Shown here: positions 9,823-20,146 of the stretch, one piece after another | Layout of the letters: each line of letters starts with the position of its first letter | Numbering within the stretch: position 1 is the first letter of the stretch | Assembly (NCBI GenBank): GCA_013697725.1 | Contig: JACCWI010000024.1 | Coordinates: 186,001 to 250,000, forward strand | Reading direction: 5' to 3' | From: Tatlockia sp. | GTDB taxonomy: Bacteria; Pseudomonadota; Gammaproteobacteria; Legionellales; Legionellaceae | DNA length: 64,000 nt | The notes under the pieces: model-generated | Told to the model about the DNA's origin: nothing | Seen by the model: the letters and a program-made list of their open reading frames with translations, nothing else | The model's database searches: none | Made by a program: the position numbers and the translations under genes

Positions 9823-11472
9823 TTATTTTTCCCAAGTGTCCTTTAGACCTACCACTCGGTGAAAAGCAGAAACTTTACCCTCTTTTATTTGATTGACCGC
9901 ATAGTAACCTAAGCGCTCAAATTGAAAGAGTTCATTCATAGGTTGATCCTGCAATGAAGGTTCACAAAAACCTTGCTGAATTTTTAATGAATCTTTATTT
10001 AAAAATTGTAAGAAATCATCCTCACGTGCAGGATTCGGATCATTAAACAGGCGGTCATATTGATAGATAGTGATGGGCAATGCCTGTTGACATGAAACCC
10101 AATGAATCACACCTTTCACCTTTCGATCTTCTGGATTTTTCCCAAGCGTATTTTCATCATAGGTACATCTTAGTTCAATGATTTCACCTTTAGCATCTTT
10201 GATCACTTCGTTACAACGTATAACATAAGCATGCCTTAGGCGAACCTCTGAACCGGGGAAAAGACGGAAGTATTTTTTGGCTGGCTCTTCCATAAAGTCA
10301 CTACGTTCAATATAAATTTCTCTACTAAAGGGAAGAACTCTGCTGCCAGCGTCAGGATTTTGTTGATTGAAAGGGGCATTTAGCAATTCAATCCTGTCTT
10401 GCGGATAATTTTCAATAACCACTTTTAGAGGATCGAGAACACAAAGCGCTCGTTTAGCACTTAGATTTAATTCGTTGCGAACGCAGTCTTCAAGTATGGA
10501 CATATCGATTACCGAATCAGAACGGGAAATGCCTATAATCTCACAAAATTGTCGTATTGCCTGAGGCGGATAACCGCGATTTCTCATACCTTTTAAGGTA
10601 GGTAGGCGTGGATCGCCCCAACCTTCTACAATTTTTTCTTCAACTAATTGGCGAAGTTTCCGCTTGGAAGTTATGGTATGCGATAAATTTAGCCTTGCAA
10701 ATTCAGTTTGTACAGGCTTTGCAGGTAAAGGCAAATGATGAATAAACCAATCATATAATGGACGATGATCCTGAAATTCTAGAGTACAAAGGGAATGAGA
10801 AATTTTTTCCAGTGCGTCGGAGATGGGATGAGCATAGTCATACATCGGGTAGATACACCAATCGTTGCCAGTACGTTGATGATGAGCATGACGAATTCGG
10901 TAGATAACCGGATCCCTCAGATTAATATTGCCTGATAGCATATCAATCTTCGCACGTAATACATGCGTTCCATCCTTAAACTCACCAGCCTTCATCCGGG
11001 TAAATAAATCCAAATTTTCCTCAATTGAACGGCTACGATACACACTTTCACGACCAGGTTCTTGCAGAGTACCGCGATGAGCACGAATTTCTTCCATGGT
11101 TAAACTGTCAACATAAGCCATATTTTTTTTGATTAATTCTAGCGCATAGTCATAGAGTTGCTGATAATAATCAGAAGAGTGAGTCAAGCCAGACCATTCA
11201 AAGCCAAGCCAACGAACATCTTCGATAATCGCTTGCACATATTCTTCTTCTTCCTTGATTGGATTCGTGTCATCAAAACGCAAAAAGCAGCGTCCTTTAA
11301 ACTCTTCGGCCAAGCCAAAATTTAAGCAAATAGATTTCGCATGACCTACGTGTAAATAGCCATTGGGTTCAGGAGGGAATCGCGTAATCACTTCGCTATG
11401 CTTGCCACTTGCCAAATCATCGTTTATTAGTTGGCGAATAAAATGTGCTCTTTTTTCACTGCTTTCATTCAT
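9823..11472 (-). CDS. glnS: Glutaminyl-tRNA synthetase
   Basis: Class I synthetase charging tRNA-Gln. It has [15 protein letters not shown] (HIGH box as HVGH) and a KMSKS-type loop T-S-K-R-K-L, and the N-terminal [11 protein letters not shown] typical of bacterial GlnRS. Length 549 residues matches the family. It sits 10 bases after trpA and 20 bases before cysS, so the two synthetase genes may ride on the trp transcript. Presence of glnS implies direct Gln-tRNA synthesis rather than only the GatCAB amidation route. Confidence 0.97.
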   Translation of the reverse strand: MNESSEKRAHFIRQLINDDLASGKHSEVITRFPPEPNGYLHVGHAKSICLNFGLAEEFKGRCFLRFDDTNPIKEEEEYVQAIIEDVRWLGFEWSGLTHSSDYYQQLYDYALELIKKNMAYVDSLTMEEIRAHRGTLQEPGRESVYRSRSIEENLDLFTRMKAGEFKDGTHVLRAKIDMLSGNINLRDPVIYRIRHAHHQRTGNDWCIYPMYDYAHPISDALEKISHSLCTLEFQDHRPLYDWFIHHLPLPAKPVQTEFARLNLSHTITSKRKLRQLVEEKIVEGWGDPRLPTLKGMRNRGYPPQAIRQFCEIIGISRSDSVIDMSILEDCVRNELNLSAKRALCVLDPLKVVIENYPQDRIELLNAPFNQQNPDAGSRVLPFSREIYIERSDFMEEPAKKYFRLFPGSEVRLRHAYVIRCNEVIKDAKGEIIELRCTYDENTLGKNPEDRKVKGVIHWVSCQQALPITIYQYDRLFNDPNPAREDDFLQFLNKDSLKIQQGFCEPSLQDQPMNELFQFERLGYYAVNQIKEGKVSAFHRVVGLKDTWEK

Positions 11473-11482
11473 AATATACTCT

Positions 11483-12301
11483 TTAAATACAAGGGTTAAT
11501 GTAGTCCATCGCCAGGCGCATTTCTTTGATTAAAGAAGCGCCGGCTTCAAGTGGGTCGTTCTTGGCAGTATTTGCCTCAAAAATTCGACCCACCAAAGCT
11601 GCACCTACGATAACACCATCTGCAAATTGAGCCACGTCAGCTGCCATTTGAGCAGTTTTAATACCAAACCCAACCATTAAGGGCAAATGGGTTTGTGTTT
11701 TTCGGTATTGATAAAGGGTTTTAATTTTTTCGCAATCAAAATCACTTGAGCCAGTCACACCTTTTAAGGATACAAAATAGAGATAGCCTTTAGCATTAGC
11801 ATTGATTAAAGCCATGCGTTCATCAGTAGTCGTCGGTGAGCATAAATAAATAGAGTAGAGTTCTGCAGCCTGCCAGATTGGCGATATTATGGCTGATTCT
11901 TCAGGCGGTAGGTCGACAATAATGGTTCCATCGACACCCACTTCCTTTGCTCGTTGAGAAAATTTTAGGTAACCATATTGTTCAATTGGATTTAAATAGC
12001 CCATCAAAATAACTGGCGTATCTTTATCCTGTTTACGAAATTCATTAACCATCGCAAAGACATCTTCACAACTTATATTGAAAAGAAGTGAGCGTTCCAT
12101 AGCTTCCTGAATAACCGGCCCTTCTGCCATTGGGTCAGAAAAAGGAATGCCGATTTCAAGTATATCTGCCCCAGCAACTACCAGTTTATGCATCAAAGGT
12201 ACTGTTAGCTCAGGATAAGGATCGCCAGCGGTAATATAAGGGCTTAAAATTTTTTTATTTGCTGCCAGACAATCTGACAATTTTCTATCAATTCGGTTCA
12301 T
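11483..12301 (-). CDS. trpA: Tryptophan synthase alpha chain
   Basis: Cleaves indole-3-glycerol phosphate to indole, passed through the tunnel to TrpB. TIM-barrel of 272 residues. Recognisable features are the catalytic Glu in D-I-L-E-I-G-I-P-F-S-D-P and Asp in the P-Y-I-T-A-G-D-P segment, the loop G-V-T-G-S, and the phosphate-binding G-F-G-I-K and V-V/I-G-A-A-L segments near the C-terminus. It lies 16 bases downstream of trpB. The operon has trpF, trpB and trpA only; the other trp genes are outside this window. Confidence 0.97.
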   Translation of the reverse strand: MNRIDRKLSDCLAANKKILSPYITAGDPYPELTVPLMHKLVVAGADILEIGIPFSDPMAEGPVIQEAMERSLLFNISCEDVFAMVNEFRKQDKDTPVILMGYLNPIEQYGYLKFSQRAKEVGVDGTIIVDLPPEESAIISPIWQAAELYSIYLCSPTTTDERMALINANAKGYLYFVSLKGVTGSSDFDCEKIKTLYQYRKTQTHLPLMVGFGIKTAQMAADVAQFADGVIVGAALVGRIFEANTAKNDPLEAGASLIKEMRLAMDYINPCI

Positions 12302-12317
12302 AAATTACCTGCTAGCC

Positions 12318-13517
12318 CTAGATTGTTATGTTATCGATAGCTGCTACCGTATGCATGTCTTTATCACCTCGCCCTGACAAGTTAACAATGATTTGCTGGG
12401 AAGCTTCCATTGTTGCAGCCAATTTCATCGCGTAGGCTAAAGCATGACTAGATTCCAGGGCTGGAATAATTCCTTCAACTTGCGTTAACGTACGAAAAGC
12501 AGCAAGCGCTTCCTCGTCATTAATAGGCACGTAACTTACGCGTCCACTGTCTTTTAAATAAGAATGTTCAGGACCAACGCCGGGATAATCAAGTCCTGCG
12601 GAAATTGAGTGAGTATCTTTAACCTGGCCATTCTCATCACAAAGTAAATAGGTTCGATTACCATGTAAAATGCCTGGCTTACCCGCGATTAATGATGCAG
12701 CATGTTCACCTGTTTCTATTCCTTTTCCTGCGGCTTCCACACCATAAATAGCAACTTTTTCATCATCTAAAAAAGGGTAAAATAAGCCAATAGCGTTTGA
12801 GCCCCCGCCCACGCAGGCAACAAGTGCATCAGGAAGTTTCCCCGATTTCGCTATAATTTGTTCACGTGCTTCTTTACCAATAATAGCTTGAAAGTCTCTA
12901 ACAATTTTTGGATAGGGATGGGGTCCTGCAACCGTGCCAATAATATAAAAAGTATTATCAATATTCGCAACCCAGTCACGCATAGCTTCGTTTAAGGCAT
13001 CCTTTAAGGTTTTTGAACCCGCCGTAACAGGAACAACTTTTGCGCCTAACAATTTCATACGATAAACATTTGAAGATTGCCTTTTTATATCTTCTGAGCC
13101 CATATAAACGACGCATTCCAAACCTAATTTCGCAGCCATGGTTGCTGCAGCCACGCCATGCTGTCCAGCTCCTGTTTCAGCAATAATTCTGGTTTTGCCC
13201 ATACGTTTTGCTAATAAACCTTGACCGACAGTGTTATTAATTTTGTGCGCACCCGTGTGATTGAGATCTTCACGTTTTAGGTAGATCCTGGCTCCTCCAA
13301 TATTCTCAGAAAGACGCTTGGCATAGTATAAAGGTGTTGCCCGACCCACATAATCAGTTAATTCTAAATGTAATTCGTTTAAAAATTCAGGGTCATTGTG
13401 GTAACGTTGATAAGCTTGTTCTAATTCTTTTAAGGCATTGATTAAAGTATCGGCTACAAACATGCCGCCATAAGGACCAAAATGCCCTTGTTCATCAGGA
13501 AGATTTGTTTCGTTCAT
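12318..13517 (-). CDS. trpB: Tryptophan synthase beta chain
   Basis: PLP enzyme that condenses indole with serine to make tryptophan. The PLP lysine is in H-K-I-N-N-T, the conserved [10 protein letters not shown] loop follows, and the PLP-phosphate loop is G-G-G-S-N-A-I-G. Length 399 residues is standard for TrpB1. Its ATG overlaps the trpF stop by 4 bases (ATGA), showing translational coupling; trpA follows 16 bases later. Confidence 0.98.
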   Translation of the reverse strand: MNETNLPDEQGHFGPYGGMFVADTLINALKELEQAYQRYHNDPEFLNELHLELTDYVGRATPLYYAKRLSENIGGARIYLKREDLNHTGAHKINNTVGQGLLAKRMGKTRIIAETGAGQHGVAAATMAAKLGLECVVYMGSEDIKRQSSNVYRMKLLGAKVVPVTAGSKTLKDALNEAMRDWVANIDNTFYIIGTVAGPHPYPKIVRDFQAIIGKEAREQIIAKSGKLPDALVACVGGGSNAIGLFYPFLDDEKVAIYGVEAAGKGIETGEHAASLIAGKPGILHGNRTYLLCDENGQVKDTHSISAGLDYPGVGPEHSYLKDSGRVSYVPINDEEALAAFRTLTQVEGIIPALESSHALAYAMKLAATMEASQQIIVNLSGRGDKDMHTVAAIDNITI

Positions 13518-14140
13518 GTCATTCCCCTAAGTGCGCTAATGAACTGTCTCATTTTTTTATGATCCTTGATACCCGGAGAAACTTCAATACCAGAACAGAT
13601 ATCCACAGCATAAGGAGAACATTGTTCTACTGCAAGCTTGACATTTTGAGCATGCAGTCCGCCAGCTAAAATCACAGGTTTAGATCTATTAGAAGGAATA
13701 ATGCCCCAGTCAAAGCTTTCACCAGTTCCACCACGGTTAGTGCTTGAAGGCGTATCCAAAAGAAAAGCTGAAGCCTGCGGGTACTTTGCGCTAAATTCCT
13801 CAAACGCTGCAGTAGATTGAATTTGTAGAGCTTTAATATAAGGCCTGTCAAATTGTAAGCAGAATTCTTCAGTTTCATCACCATGGAATTGCAAAGTTCT
13901 AATTGCTAATTGAGAAATAATTTCTTTTACTTTTGCGTAATCTGGATTAACTAAAACAGCAATAACATCAACAAAGGGAGGTAAGACGCGCAATAATTTT
14001 TTGGCTTGCTCTATTGAAACACAGCGTCGGCTGAGCGGTGAGAATATCAAACCAATTGCATCAACGCCCAAAGCTGCAGCATAAGCCAGATCTTCTTCAC
14101 GTGCCATACCACAGAATTTTATGCGTACTCTTTGAGTCAT
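13514..14140 (-). CDS. trpF: Phosphoribosylanthranilate isomerase
   Basis: Amadori rearrangement step of tryptophan synthesis. The N-terminal R-I-K-F-C-G-M motif carries the catalytic Cys, and [12 protein letters not shown] carries the catalytic Asp and phosphate-binding region; L-A-G-G-L and D-I-C-S-G-I-E near the end are typical. The longest frame starts with TTG at 14152, but the ATG at 14140 has GGGAG upstream and shares one base with the truA stop (TGATG). About 208 residues, normal size. It couples to truA upstream and overlaps trpB downstream. Confidence 0.96.
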   Translation of the reverse strand: MTQRVRIKFCGMAREEDLAYAAALGVDAIGLIFSPLSRRCVSIEQAKKLLRVLPPFVDVIAVLVNPDYAKVKEIISQLAIRTLQFHGDETEEFCLQFDRPYIKALQIQSTAAFEEFSAKYPQASAFLLDTPSSTNRGGTGESFDWGIIPSNRSKPVILAGGLHAQNVKLAVEQCSPYAVDICSGIEVSPGIKDHKKMRQFISALRGMT

Positions 14141-14928
14141 CAATGCTCCCAAAGAAAGAGAGGGCCGGGACTGGTCTGAATAACGGCAAACTCTTTAGGA
14201 TAAGCTACGGCGACAAGATACAATCCATAAGGCGGAGCAGTTTCAGCACCTAAGCGCCTATCTTTAGCATCTAAAACCTCTTTAACCCATGGCACAGGCT
14301 GCTTCCCCGTACCAACGGCCATAAGCACACCGGTTATATTTCTAACCATATGATGTAAAAATGCATTAGCGGTGATATCTATCATTAGTAGGTCCCCACT
14401 TCGCGTCACCTCGATATGATGAACTTCCCGCATAGCTGTATGAGACTGACATTCAACAGAACGAAAAGAGGTATAATCGTTTTCACCAATTAATAGTTGA
14501 GCGGCTTCTTGCATCAATTTATGATCAAGTTGTCTATATTGCCAGGTAACATTAGAGCGCAAAAGTGCAGGACGAATGGGCGAATTGTAAATTAGGTAAC
14601 GATAGCGTCGTGTTATGGCTGAGTAACGTGCATGAAAATCGTCAGGCATTTCACGGCCCCATTTTACACACACATCTTTGGGTAAATAAGAATTAGCACC
14701 ATGAATCCAGGAACGGATAGTTCTCTCTTTATCTGAATCAAAATGAATAACCTGATTTGTAGCGTGGACACCGGTATCAGTTCTGCCGGCGCATATAATG
14801 CTAATGTCTTGATCAGCGACTTTGGTTAACGCATTTTCCATAACCTGTTGAACTGTATGAAGACCTGTCTGCGCTTGCCAGCCGTGATACTGGCTACCAT
14901 CGTATTCGACCCCTAAGGCAATACGCAT
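14140..14928 (-). CDS. truA: tRNA pseudouridine(38-40) synthase
   Basis: Modifies uridines 38-40 in the anticodon stem of tRNAs. The catalytic Asp is in C-A-G-R-T-D-T-G-V-H-A (about residue 51), the strongest family signature; the R-Y-R-Y-L-I-Y and F-L-H-H-M-V-R-N segments are also typical. Length 262 residues is normal. AGGAAT precedes the ATG. It heads the minus-strand run truA-trpF-trpB-trpA, an arrangement common in gammaproteobacteria, and is divergent from folD across about 158 bases that must hold both promoters. Confidence 0.96.
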   Translation of the reverse strand: MRIALGVEYDGSQYHGWQAQTGLHTVQQVMENALTKVADQDISIICAGRTDTGVHATNQVIHFDSDKERTIRSWIHGANSYLPKDVCVKWGREMPDDFHARYSAITRRYRYLIYNSPIRPALLRSNVTWQYRQLDHKLMQEAAQLLIGENDYTSFRSVECQSHTAMREVHHIEVTRSGDLLMIDITANAFLHHMVRNITGVLMAVGTGKQPVPWVKEVLDAKDRRLGAETAPPYGLYLVAVAYPKEFAVIQTSPGPLFLWEH

Positions 14929-15086
14929 GAGTATTCCTGCTCAAAAGGCTGAATGTATAACACCAGGATTTGTTTGTCCAGTATTCTAAAAGCGAAACAC
15001 TTACGCTAATAAAAGAATTCGGTAATACATTGCATCATAACCGACACTATTCCATAATTCCGACAAATTTCTTTAGATTTCTCAAT

Positions 15087-15935
15087 ATGACTGCTAATCT
15101 CCTGGATGGTAAAAAAGTCGCGAACCAACTTAAAACTGAAATTAAAAAAACGGTTGATGCCAGGTTATTAGCAGGAAAACGAAGTCCGGGTTTAGCAGTG
15201 ATTCTCGTTGGTAGCGATCCAGCCTCAGAAATCTATGTTAGTAATAAACGCAAGGCTTGTGATGAGGTTGGTTTTAATTCTTATGCTTATGATTTACCAG
15301 AGAATACTTCGGAAAAGATTTTACTTGACCTAATCATTGAATTAAACAATTCGGATAGGGTTGATGGCATCCTGGTGCAATTGCCACTTCCGGCAACAAT
15401 CGATGCTAATAAAGTAATTGCCTGTATACACCCCAATAAAGATGTGGATGGTTTCCATCCTTATAATCTGGGTCGGCTAGCCCTCCGTGATCCCTTATTA
15501 CGTCCCTGCACCCCCTTTGGAATTATTAATCTACTGTCTTTCTATAAAATTCCACTAGTCGGGCAACATACTCTGGTTATTGGTGCCTCCAATATTGTAG
15601 GACGGCCTATGGCGTTAGAATTTTTGCTTGCCGCGGCAACTGTTACCATTGCTCATCGTTTTACTCATGATCTTGAGTCTTATGTTCGCATGGCGGATCT
15701 CATAGTGGTTGCCACTGGAATAAAAGATATTTTTCCTGTGGATTGGCTTAATGAAAAACAAATTATCGTGGATGTAGGCATGCATCGGCTACCTAATGGA
15801 AATTTGAGAGGAGATGTTGACTTTGAATCTGCCAAAGACAAAGTAGCCTGGATTACTCCTGTGCCAGGCGGTGTTGGTCCAATGACAATAGCGACTCTAC
15901 TACAGAACACCTTGATAGCAGCTGAGCAAGGCTAA
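15087..15935 (+). CDS. folD: Bifunctional methylenetetrahydrofolate dehydrogenase/cyclohydrolase
   Basis: Interconverts methylene-, methenyl- and 10-formyl-tetrahydrofolate. The signature Y-V-S-N-K-R-K-A-C carries the catalytic Lys, G-A-S-N-I-V-G-R-P binds NADP, and the C-terminal [11 protein letters not shown] is diagnostic. The open frame reaches back to 14970, but those 39 extra residues do not belong to the family; M-T-A-N-L-L-D-G-K at 15087 gives the usual 282 residues. It is monocistronic by position: truA is divergent and the next gene is convergent, 12 bases from its stop. Confidence 0.95.
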   Translation: MTANLLDGKKVANQLKTEIKKTVDARLLAGKRSPGLAVILVGSDPASEIYVSNKRKACDEVGFNSYAYDLPENTSEKILLDLIIELNNSDRVDGILVQLPLPATIDANKVIACIHPNKDVDGFHPYNLGRLALRDPLLRPCTPFGIINLLSFYKIPLVGQHTLVIGASNIVGRPMALEFLLAAATVTIAHRFTHDLESYVRMADLIVVATGIKDIFPVDWLNEKQIIVDVGMHRLPNGNLRGDVDFESAKDKVAWITPVPGGVGPMTIATLLQNTLIAAEQG

Positions 15936-15947
15936 ATTAATCATAAA

Positions 15948-16139
15948 TTATTGCTCAAAATCATCCCAATCGAATTCGCCATCCAGCTCGTCAAAATCGT
16001 CTTTAAGACGTTTAAGCTCTTGTCTTTCTTCAATTAATTTACGAACCTGTCTTTTGTGGCTTAAATTTTCTTGTTTATCTTCTTCAAATGGAAGAAATTC
16101 GGGATTCTCATCGTCTCTATATTCTTTTCTTAAACCCAT
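15948..16139 (-). CDS. Small acidic protein, resembles the PA3496-type envelope family
   Basis: 63 residues, highly charged and predicted helical. The central S-H-K-R-Q-V-R-K-L-I-E-E-R-Q-E-L-K-R-L and the acidic D-W-D-D-F-E end recall the short gammaproteobacterial PA3496-like proteins annotated as putative envelope integrity proteins. No signal peptide or membrane segment. It lies convergent to folD, 12 bases from its stop, and ahead on its own strand has only the NagX-like gene 88 bases upstream. The family assignment is from memory of the pattern and is tentative; the gene itself looks real. Confidence 0.6.
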   Translation of the reverse strand: MGLRKEYRDDENPEFLPFEEDKQENLSHKRQVRKLIEERQELKRLKDDFDELDGEFDWDDFEQ

Positions 16140-16226
16140 AGGATGCCCCTTATAAGACCAGTGGGATTAAAACTAATTCAATTTAATTATAGTGTAGTTA
16201 AAAATAAATTTAGGCCCTTTTATTAG

Positions 16227-17315
16227 TTAAATCTTAATGAAGATTCGCTTTCGATAAAAAATAGTAAATACAAATAACCAAAATAAACAGTAACTTAGAG
16301 CGTAGAAAAGCGCTGCATTTTCTAGGCTTGCCCAGCCAAATAAATTATAAGTTAAAAAAGATTTAAGATTTAGACTCACACCGTTCTGACTCGAAATTAT
16401 AACTATCATCTGCAACTTTAGAAATAAAACATGAAGAACATAGGCTGCTAAAGCGTTTAATCCAAAAATTTCAAAAGGTTTTGACCACTTAAGCCAGCCT
16501 TTTAATTCTATCAACCAATATAAAAGAGCAAGAGTGAGTATGGCCAAACCTCCAGTAAATAATACATAGGAGCTAGTCCATAGTGCTTTATTTAGTGGAA
16601 ACCACATTGACCAGACCCATCCCGCAATCAAGGCTGTAAAACCTAGTAAAATCATACCGTCTCTTTTGAGAGGGGGTTTAACGTTAGAAACCAGCCAGAT
16701 GCCAGTAAAATTTCCTAATATAACCGTTGCAATTGCCGGTATTGTGCTTAACAAACCTTCAGGATCGTAAAATTTTCCGTATAAATGAGCGGAGGAAAAA
16801 AATATTTGATCAATATAAGCGGCGAAATTACCTTGTGCACTTAGGTCAAAACTAGGTAAATTCATTAGCATCCAATAGCTGCATAACAAAGCTGCCAAAA
16901 TAAAGATTTGCGTTTTAACCTTAGTTTTTAAAAACAAAATTGCACTAAAGAAATAACAGATCGCAATTCGTTGAAGGACCCCAAATAGCCGTATTGAATT
17001 TAAATTAAAATGAGAGGGAAAGGCATTCAAGGCAAGCCCTATAAAAAATATAATTAAACTACGAGCCAAGATCTTCATTAATAATTTTTTTTCACTAGAT
17101 CTCGCTTTCGCTAAACTAAAAACGGTTGAAACACCAACTATAAAGATAAAAAAGGGAAAAACTAAATCCGCTAAACTACAACCTGACCATTCAGCATGTT
17201 TGAGTATAGGATATGGGGTTTGATTTCCAGGGCTATTAACAATAATCATCAAAGCAATTGTCAAACCGCGAAAAACATCGAGGGATAATAATCTGGATAA
17301 CTTTTTTTCATGCAT
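16227..17315 (-). CDS. NagX/HGSNAT-like membrane acyltransferase (DUF5009-type)
   Basis: Integral membrane protein with about ten hydrophobic spans. The N-terminal R-L-L-S-L-D-V-F-R-G-L-T-I-A motif, followed by W-S-G-C-S-L-A-D-L-V-F-P-F-F-I-F-I-V-G, is characteristic of bacterial proteins related to heparan-alpha-glucosaminide N-acetyltransferase, in which a His or polar residue in the early loops (here H-A-E-W) takes part in acetyl transfer across the membrane. Likely substrate: an amino sugar such as glucosamine or a cell-wall fragment, not provable here. The longest frame begins with TTG at 17372; I prefer the ATG at 17315 that places the motif at the N-terminus, although its ribosome binding site is weak. 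Confidence 0.8.
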   Translation of the reverse strand: MHEKKLSRLLSLDVFRGLTIALMIIVNSPGNQTPYPILKHAEWSGCSLADLVFPFFIFIVGVSTVFSLAKARSSEKKLLMKILARSLIIFFIGLALNAFPSHFNLNSIRLFGVLQRIAICYFFSAILFLKTKVKTQIFILAALLCSYWMLMNLPSFDLSAQGNFAAYIDQIFFSSAHLYGKFYDPEGLLSTIPAIATVILGNFTGIWLVSNVKPPLKRDGMILLGFTALIAGWVWSMWFPLNKALWTSSYVLFTGGLAILTLALLYWLIELKGWLKWSKPFEIFGLNALAAYVLHVLFLKLQMIVIISSQNGVSLNLKSFLTYNLFGWASLENAALFYALSYCLFWLFVFTIFYRKRIFIKI

Positions 17316-17378
17316 TAATTGACTAAGGAGGAGATTTTCTTTGATTTTGCCTTTTTTTATCGGCAAATACAAAAAAAA

Positions 17379-18338
17379 TTAAATCTGTCCTTTAATAGTT
17401 TTTAAGCCTCGCACTGGAATATCAAGGTGATATATATAATGTTGAATTATTTGTTTCGCTTGCTCGGGCGTTAGAGGTTTGGTTAAGGCGCCCTCCATCG
17501 AATAATCATCACAATCGTATTTCACAATATCCGCTTCATACCCGGTCAGAGCAATGATAGGCACATGATATGAAGTACCTTTTTCTAACTGCCTGATTTT
17601 TTTTGAAACAACATACCCAGAGGTATCTTCTAAACCTATATCCATAAAAACCAAATCATACTTACCTGGTTCAAAAAGCAAAGCAGTCTTATCACCTGAG
17701 TCAGCGACATCGACGTGGCAATCAAGCTGCATTAATAATGCTTGTGCAGCCTTTTGGGCTGCTGAATTATCTTCTACCATGAGCACTTTTGGGGTTTTCT
17801 GAACACGGAACTCTTTATGATCATCATCGTTAATTGCAAGGAGTTGTTCTTTATATTTATCATCATAATTTTGTAATTGTTTTCTAATTTTGTCATATTG
17901 TTCTTTCATTTTTTTCATTTCAGAGATATCTATAAAAATTCCAAGCAAACCTATTACATCCTTATCTATATTAAATAATGGAATGCGTGAGGATTGAAAA
18001 TAAATAATTTCATTATTCGCATCGACTACAGGTGTTTCCTCAAAGTTCAACATAGCTTCACCTGAAATAATAACTTCAATGTCCTCGCGCTTAAACATTT
18101 GCACTCGCTCTTCGGACCAGTTACCTTTTATTCGAAATATTTTATGAAGGGATTGGCCATTGAGATCTTGATTTTCCAAACCAAATAAATCACGGAAATT
18201 TTTATTGGTACCCGTTAGGCTGCAATTTCTATCAAGTAGGTAAACAATACCTGGCATTGAATCTATAATGCTTAAATAATATTGTTTTAGCTCTTCTATC
18301 GAGATCTCTGCGCTGCTTAAATTAGTTGCACGAGTCAT
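17379..18338 (-). CDS. Orphan PAS domain-response regulator receiver protein
   Basis: 319 residues with two signalling modules and no output. A PAS domain (about residues 17-140: I-D-S-M-P-G-I-V-Y-L-L-D ... V-I-G-L-L-G-I-F-I-D-I-S-E) is followed by a short coiled coil (about 140-168) and a receiver domain (about 184-305) with acidic pocket E189-D190, phospho-acceptor D233 (V-F-M-D-I-G), T265 and K287. There is no histidine kinase dimerisation or ATPase domain and no DNA-binding domain. It resembles a hybrid sensor kinase with the kinase core removed, and could be a phosphate sink or a dock for another kinase. The kinase partner is not in the window. Confidence 0.88.
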   Translation of the reverse strand: MTRATNLSSAEISIEELKQYYLSIIDSMPGIVYLLDRNCSLTGTNKNFRDLFGLENQDLNGQSLHKIFRIKGNWSEERVQMFKREDIEVIISGEAMLNFEETPVVDANNEIIYFQSSRIPLFNIDKDVIGLLGIFIDISEMKKMKEQYDKIRKQLQNYDDKYKEQLLAINDDDHKEFRVQKTPKVLMVEDNSAAQKAAQALLMQLDCHVDVADSGDKTALLFEPGKYDLVFMDIGLEDTSGYVVSKKIRQLEKGTSYHVPIIALTGYEADIVKYDCDDYSMEGALTKPLTPEQAKQIIQHYIYHLDIPVRGLKTIKGQI

Positions 18339-18647
18339 TTTTATAATCCTCTTATTAGATAGCAGTTGAAGTATAGTACATTTACTCAGGAATTGAGGAC
18401 TAGCAGTTTCATATTAAACTTCTGTTTTTGATAACAAATATGACTAAAAAGCTTGATATCTTTGTGGTAGAAAAGTAACATTAGTGCCCGGTAAAAGGCC
18501 ATACAACAAGCAGATTGCACAAATACATGACTTGATTTGCGTAACTACTTTCGTTAACATTGTTTTAATGGATTAGTTAATACGCTATCTTAAAGGAAAT
18601 TGCCCTAAGTAAGTCCCCTGAATTTTTGCTAAAATGGAGAAGTATTT
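18339..18647. other. Intergenic, divergent promoters only
   Basis: 309 bases between the divergent PAS-receiver and permease genes. I see AT-rich sequence and a ribosome binding site GGAGAA before the permease ATG, but no hairpin, repeat or convincing small reading frame. Confidence 0.4.
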
Positions 18648-19934
18648 ATGATCCCTGAAGGAATCTCTGTATTAACGCCAGATTCAACAAATTCCTATTT
18701 AAAGTGGCAAAAACAAGATACCATTTGGATGCTCAGCCTTTATGGCACTGCTATTGGAGCAGGTACACTTTTTCTCCCTATCAATGCAGGCTTACATGGC
18801 ATTTGGCCTCTGCTAATTATGGCGCTTCTTGCCTATCCAATGACCTATTTTTCTCATCAAGCCTTATGTCGCTTTGTACTTTCAGGTTCATCTGCCAGCA
18901 ATGATATAACTGAAGTGGTTGAAGAGCACTTTGGTAGCATTATTGGAAAAATACTTACCGTGCTGTATTTTTTTGCAATTTTTCCAATTTTACTTATGTA
19001 CAGTGTAGCTATTACTAATACTACCGAGAGTTTTATCACAAATCAGCTAGGATTTGTGGCGCCGTCTCGAGCTCTGCTGGCTATTATTTTAATTATGGCT
19101 TTAATGGCAATTGTGCGTTTTGGTCAAGAAATTATTGTAAAATCAATGAGTTTATTGGTCTATCCTTTTGTTTTTATCTTAGTCCTGATCTCAGTTTATC
19201 TTGTTCCTCACTGGAATGATTCAATTTTTCATACTAGTGTTGGCGGTTCAGGGGGCTCTGGGTTTTTAACAACCATGTGGTTAATAATTCCAGTGATGGT
19301 TTTCTCCTTTAACCATTCTCCGATTATTTCATCTTTTGCGGTTACCCAAAAGCAGACCTATGGTCATGATGCTGAGGAAAAAAGTTCTGGAATTTTGAAA
19401 TATAGTCATATTTTAATGGTTGCTACCGTATTATTTTTTGTTTTTAGTTGTGTTTTAAGCCTTTCACCGCAGGATCTAGCTTTGGCAAAGCAGCAAAATA
19501 TATCTATCTTATCTTATTTGGCTAATCATTTTAATACGCCGCTAATTGCCTATATAGCACCTTTAATCGCCTTTATTGCGATTGCCAAGTCATTTTTAGG
19601 TCATTATTTGGGTGCCAGTGAAGGGTTACAGGGGCTGATTGTTAAATCCTTACGCTCTCGAGATAAAAGCATCTCTAGCCGGAAACTCTTAACTCTTATA
19701 GAAGTTTTTATGGTTTTTAGTTGTTGGGCCGTTGCTACAATAAATCCAAACATCCTGACCATGATTGAGATGCTTGGTGGCCCAGTTATTGCCATTATTC
19801 TCTTTCTAATGCCCATGTACGCCATATTAAAAGTGCCGGCAATGAAAAAATATCGTCAACCAATTGCTAATACCTTCATTACTGGAATTGGGTTAATAGC
19901 GATCTCAGCTATTCTTTTTTCCATAATTCATTGA
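18648..19934 (+). CDS. SdaC/TdcC-type hydroxy/aromatic amino acid permease
   Basis: Inner membrane proton- or sodium-coupled amino acid importer with about 11 hydrophobic segments over 428 residues. The N-terminal W-M-L-S-L-Y-G-T-A-I-G-A-G-T-L-F-L-P and the segment F-S-F-N-H-S-P-I-I-S-S-F are typical of the serine/threonine transporter branch (SdaC, TdcC, YhaO). Serine and threonine are important carbon sources for Legionella, which fits, but substrate cannot be read from sequence. GGAGAA lies 8 bases before the ATG. Monocistronic; no linked serine dehydratase. Confidence 0.85.
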   Translation: MIPEGISVLTPDSTNSYLKWQKQDTIWMLSLYGTAIGAGTLFLPINAGLHGIWPLLIMALLAYPMTYFSHQALCRFVLSGSSASNDITEVVEEHFGSIIGKILTVLYFFAIFPILLMYSVAITNTTESFITNQLGFVAPSRALLAIILIMALMAIVRFGQEIIVKSMSLLVYPFVFILVLISVYLVPHWNDSIFHTSVGGSGGSGFLTTMWLIIPVMVFSFNHSPIISSFAVTQKQTYGHDAEEKSSGILKYSHILMVATVLFFVFSCVLSLSPQDLALAKQQNISILSYLANHFNTPLIAYIAPLIAFIAIAKSFLGHYLGASEGLQGLIVKSLRSRDKSISSRKLLTLIEVFMVFSCWAVATINPNILTMIEMLGGPVIAIILFLMPMYAILKVPAMKKYRQPIANTFITGIGLIAISAILFSIIH

Positions 19935-20146
19935 TTTGTACATTACAACCAAGAATAACAATTAGTCCTCTCTCAAAATTAAGGAAGCTTATTCCTAATT
20001 CATGAAGGGAGTGAAATATCTTTGGTTTATAGCGGGCAGCTAAGTTTAGGTTGGATTTATCGGTGAGTTAAAGGTAAATATGGCGCAGGCTTCAAAACAT
20101 CGGCTAAGATTCTAATACTGGTGATATTTTAATTTAGACAAGACCG

